A stretch of DNA of 58,375 nt from positions 26,726 through 85,100 of the forward strand of contig NZ_JAAHGH010000014.1 of NCBI RefSeq assembly GCF_010672525.1, given 5' to 3'. The notes below the pieces were generated by a model that saw only the letters and a program-made list of their open reading frames with translations, ran no database searches and had not been told where the DNA came from. Positions 55,559 to 58,375 of this stretch are shown here, one piece after another. Source of the DNA: Okeania sp. SIO2B3. Lineage in GTDB: Bacteria; Cyanobacteriota; Cyanobacteriia; Cyanobacteriales; Microcoleaceae. Both the position numbers and the translations under genes were made by a program. Within the stretch, counting starts at the first letter, position 1. Each line of letters opens with the position of its first letter.

Positions 55559-55938
55559 AATTTGTAACAAACATTTATTGTGCTTGGTATGAGCTTGTTA
55601 AAATTAAACTAATACCCTGTATGAAAAAAGAATTTTACGAATAATTAAGTGTGATTATAAAGACAAGTGCAGGAGATGTCTCTTTGACAAAAAAGAGAAT
55701 TCCTACCTAAAAAATGGTACTGAAGTTTCATTCTGACTCCTGACTTCCCCTCGTGGGAGCAGTAGGGGTGGGTTGACTTCTAAGAAATACCCTAGCTATT
55801 TTTAGTAAACATTTATCAATACAGCTAAATAACTTAATCATAGATTGATTATAAAAATAGCGAAGAAGAAGAGTTAATATAGTAATAAGTTGAACATGAT
55901 AAAATGAATAACTAAGGAAGTTTCTGAGGATAATAAAA

Positions 55939-57405
55939 ATGACTATAAAATTACAAAGACCAATATTAGTAGGAGGCATCGGATTATCTCTACTGTTATG
56001 GTTATTAGATAGTGTCCAACATTCCGTGGCAGAATTTGGCGGAGCTACTATGTTAGGAATTATGGCAGCAGGTCTAGGAGTTTTGTTGTTAAAAAAACCA
56101 CAGTCTAAAACACTCCAGAGACAAACTCTAATTGCACCACCAACAAAAGAAGCAGCACAGGAAGCGATCGCTTTATCAGTTATTACTATAGATAAGGTTT
56201 TTCAGGAAATTAAAAGTACTAATAAATCTGAAAAAATTAGCCAATTACGTCAGCAAGCAACCACACTTACTAATGAACTAGAAAGAAAAGAATTAAGTAT
56301 GGTAGTGACTGGTTATCGAGGAGTAGGTAAAACTTCTTTAACTGAAATATTGAATTCTCAATGGCTATCCACTAATTCTAAAAAGTTAGAAATTAGCGAT
56401 TTAACATGGCAGGAAGAATGGATAACAAAAGATGAAAATATTCAACTTAATCCTCTTTCACCTTACGACCTCATCTTATTTGTTATTACAGGTGACTTAA
56501 CAGATTCAGAATATCAAGCATTATCAAAATTAACATCTCTCGGTCAAAGTTTTATCCTAGTTTGGAATAAACAAGACCAATATTTACCAGACCAAAAACC
56601 CCAGATATTACAGAAACTGAAAGAGACTTTATCTACTATTAACTCAGAAGAAAATTTAGTAGGAATTTCTACTAAACCTAACTCTGTTAAAGTCCGCAAA
56701 CATCAGCCAGATGGGAGTATTCAAGAATCTACAGAACAACCATTACCAGAAATATCTGGATTGATAGAAAAATTGAATCAAACATTAGAAAAAGAAACAG
56801 AAAAATTAGTCTGGGCAACTACTAAAAGAAAAGCACAAATAGTTACACTGGAAGCCAAGAGTATATTAAATCAGGTCAGGCGAGAACGTGCTATTCCGAT
56901 AATTGAACAGTATCAATGGATCGCTGCAGCAACAGCATTTGCTAATCCAGTTCCAGCTTTAGACTTATTAGCAACGGCAGCTATAAATTCTCAGTTAATA
57001 GTAGATTTAAGTGCTATATATGAGCAAAAATTTTCCCTCGAACAAGGCAAACAAGTAGCAGGAACTATTGCAGAGCTAATGCTAAAATTAGGCTTAGTAG
57101 AACTTTCGACAAAAACATTAACTACTATTCTGAAAAGTAATACTGTAACTTTTGTAGCTGGCGGTGCAGTTCAAGCTGTAAGTGCTGCTTATCTAACAAG
57201 AGTTGCAGGTATTAGTTTAGTAGAATATTTTCAAACTCAAACAAATAGTAATTCTATGAATATAGATAAATTAAGCAAAATTATACAAAGTGTATTTAGC
57301 CAAACTCAACAAAATAATTTCTTAAAATCTTTTGTAACTCAGGTAATGAGTCATATTTTGCCAGAGGAGAAAAAATCAGAAGTTGTCTCAACTCCAGCAC
57401 AATAA
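55939..57405 (+). CDS. Membrane-associated GTPase with C-terminal DUF697-like region
   Basis: A 488-residue protein. Two hydrophobic segments at the N-terminus (PILVGGIGLSLLLWLLDSV and ATMLGIMAAGLGVLLL) are followed by an Era/TrmE-like G domain: G1 GYRGVGKTS (about 126-134), a degenerate G3 region near DLTWQEEW and G4 NKQD (about 210). The G2 Thr is not obvious. The C-terminal 180 residues include AATAFANPVPALDLLATAAI and a Gly/Ala-rich helix (FVAGGAVQAVSAAYLTR), the pattern of DUF697 membrane-associated regions in cyanobacterial GTPases. It probably acts at a membrane. The biological role is unknown. It is a separate unit from the small GTPase cluster. Confidence 0.85.
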   Translation: MTIKLQRPILVGGIGLSLLLWLLDSVQHSVAEFGGATMLGIMAAGLGVLLLKKPQSKTLQRQTLIAPPTKEAAQEAIALSVITIDKVFQEIKSTNKSEKISQLRQQATTLTNELERKELSMVVTGYRGVGKTSLTEILNSQWLSTNSKKLEISDLTWQEEWITKDENIQLNPLSPYDLILFVITGDLTDSEYQALSKLTSLGQSFILVWNKQDQYLPDQKPQILQKLKETLSTINSEENLVGISTKPNSVKVRKHQPDGSIQESTEQPLPEISGLIEKLNQTLEKETEKLVWATTKRKAQIVTLEAKSILNQVRRERAIPIIEQYQWIAAATAFANPVPALDLLATAAINSQLIVDLSAIYEQKFSLEQGKQVAGTIAELMLKLGLVELSTKTLTTILKSNTVTFVAGGAVQAVSAAYLTRVAGISLVEYFQTQTNSNSMNIDKLSKIIQSVFSQTQQNNFLKSFVTQVMSHILPEEKKSEVVSTPAQ

Positions 57406-57437
57406 CATGGCAATAAATAGTAAGTGTATCTGGTAAA

Positions 57438-57542
57438 TAGACATCTCCAAAAATCAAAAATTAAATCAATTATTATCTATAAATTATCAATTATTTCTCC
57501 CTGTTCCTTGTTGCCTGTTCCCTCTTTTGGAGGAGATGTCTA
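57438..57542. mobile_element. Family-A MITE-like element, copy 4
   Basis: It runs from TAGACATCTCC to GGAGATGTCTA, 105 bp, nearly the same as 38512-38616. It sits just after the GTPase gene. Confidence 0.88.
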
Positions 57543-57550
57543 ATAATGAG

Positions 57551-58375
57551 TATATTGAGAATTTTTCAGAGGCGACTATTACCGGAAAATACGAGCAGAT
57601 ATGAACTGAGAAAAATATTTCTATATTTCCACAGATATTAATTTTGTAAAAGTTGAGAAATTAGGAAAAATTATTCAAAATATTTCCTTAATCCTCAAAA
57701 ATTTCCACAGATACTAATTTTTGGGAGAGTTGAGAAATTAGGATAAATTCTGCAATAAATAGTTAAGTACCTCTGCTGAAGAATTAGTATATTGAGAATT
57801 TTTCAGAGGCGACTATTACTGGAAAATACGAGCAGATATGAACTGAGCAAAATATTTCTATATTTCCACAGATATTAATTTTGTGAAAGTTGAGAAATTA
57901 GGAAAAATCATTCAAAATATTTCCCTAATCCTCAAAAATTTCCACAGATACTAATTTTTGTGAGAGTTGAGAAATTAGGATAAATTCTGCAATAAATAGT
58001 TAAGTACCTCTGCTGAATAATTAGTATATTGAGAATTTTTTAGGGGCAACTATTATCTGAGAAGACTAGCAGATATGAACTGAGCAAAATATTTCTATAT
58101 TTCCACAGATATTAATTTTGTGAAAGTTGAGAAATTAGGAAAAATCATTCAAAATATTTCCCTAATCCTCAAAAATTTCCACAGATACTAATTTTTGTGA
58201 GAGTTGAGAAATTAGGATAAATTCTGCAATAAATAGTTAAGTACCTCTGCTGAATAATTAGTATATTGAGAATTTTTTAGGGGCAACTATTATCTGAGAA
58301 GACTAGCAGATATGAACTGAGCAAAATATTTCTATATTTCCACAGATATTAATTTTGTGAAAGTTGAGAAATTAG
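57551..58375. repeat. 237-bp tandem repeat array, continuing beyond the window
   Basis: Units start TATATTGAGAATTTTT at 57551, 57788, 58025 and 58262, an exact 237-bp period; the fourth is cut by the window edge. Units 3 and 4 are almost identical, units 1 and 2 slightly diverged. Each unit has an internal pair of TTTCCACAGATAYTAATTTT half-repeats about 100 bp apart. Stops in every frame argue against coding. TTTCCACA resembles DnaA boxes. Confidence 0.93.

Larger units (their letters stand above)
55013..55938. other. Intergenic with several repeat families
   Basis: After the TnpB remnant come a family-C relative (55079-55254), a left end of family B (55298-55320), STRR-like CAGGAGT runs (about 55338-55440), a GTAGGGACGTT palindrome (55531-55558) and a C/G-rich patch (about 55745-55775). 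No gene is seen. Confidence 0.6.

Noticed and set aside
55728-55979. 83-codon minus-strand ORF
   Set aside because: Lies in repeat DNA and overlaps the start of the DUF697-type GTPase gene; spurious.
57551-58375. Array of 237-bp repeats as a CRISPR or coding repeat
   Set aside because: The unit is far too long for CRISPR, has no unique spacers and contains stops in all frames.

Overview
The window is cyanobacterial DNA. The evidence is a beta-carboxysome cluster (ccmK-ccmK-ccmL-ccmM-ccmN-ccmO) divergent from a CO2-uptake ndhF, the HIP1 octamer GCGATCGC scattered throughout, heptanucleotide tandem repeats, and xisH/xisI relatives. AT-rich coding sequence, long repeat-filled intergenic regions and a phoX gene suggest a filamentous, probably marine form of the Trichodesmium/Okeania type. 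That genus-level placement is inference. All calls were made by eye, without database searches.

Layout. 1-1419: tandem Uma2-family genes. 1786-4919: a NERD-helicase gene coupled to a TPR/cold-shock-like gene. 5045-9106: aldehyde dehydrogenase, a VOC protein and a degenerate serine recombinase. 9609-17554: a membrane protein whose 5' end is split by a 100-bp miniature transposon, a K+ channel, a GT39-type glycosyltransferase, a GNAT, a zinc-ribbon membrane protein and surE. 18034-18439: a six-repeat CRISPR array without cas genes; its presumed leader-proximal spacer is antisense to the 3' end of a tRNA-Phe. It is followed directly by pheS, whose promoter/leader is present three times. 20972-25178: an SH3b protein, then four consecutive broken genes (xisI, xisH, a PIN-like gene, an AAA ATPase). 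26122-30164: a GPH-type transporter and ndhF. 30558-38423: the carboxysome cluster, with an IscB omega-RNA (HEARO-like) remnant between ccmL and ccmM and other repeats in later gaps. 39282-46324: phoX, a secreted protein, a TVP38 protein and gatB. 47555-53788: a coiled-coil protein, a membrane-spanning OmpA/BON protein, a Ras-like small GTPase and a PAS histidine kinase. 54276-57405: a thioredoxin-like protein, a TnpB remnant and a DUF697-type GTPase. 57551-58375: a 237-bp tandem repeat running off the window.

How genes work together. NdhF and the ccm products belong to one CO2-concentrating mechanism: CO2 hydration at NDH-1, shell (CcmK/L/O), Rubisco and carbonic-anhydrase scaffold (CcmM) and its shell adaptor (CcmN). 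The 47.5-53.8 kb cluster looks like a signalling unit. A small GTPase sits beside a protein that has a possible longin/roadblock-like cytoplasmic domain, one membrane span, periplasmic BON domains and a peptidoglycan-binding OmpA domain, with a kinase nearby. This is the best candidate for a poorly described system.

The intergenic DNA is dominated by several non-autonomous repeat families, each present in multiple copies here, which have split or reshaped several genes. Two RNA-guided nuclease remnants (IscB and TnpB) show past activity of OMEGA-type transposons.
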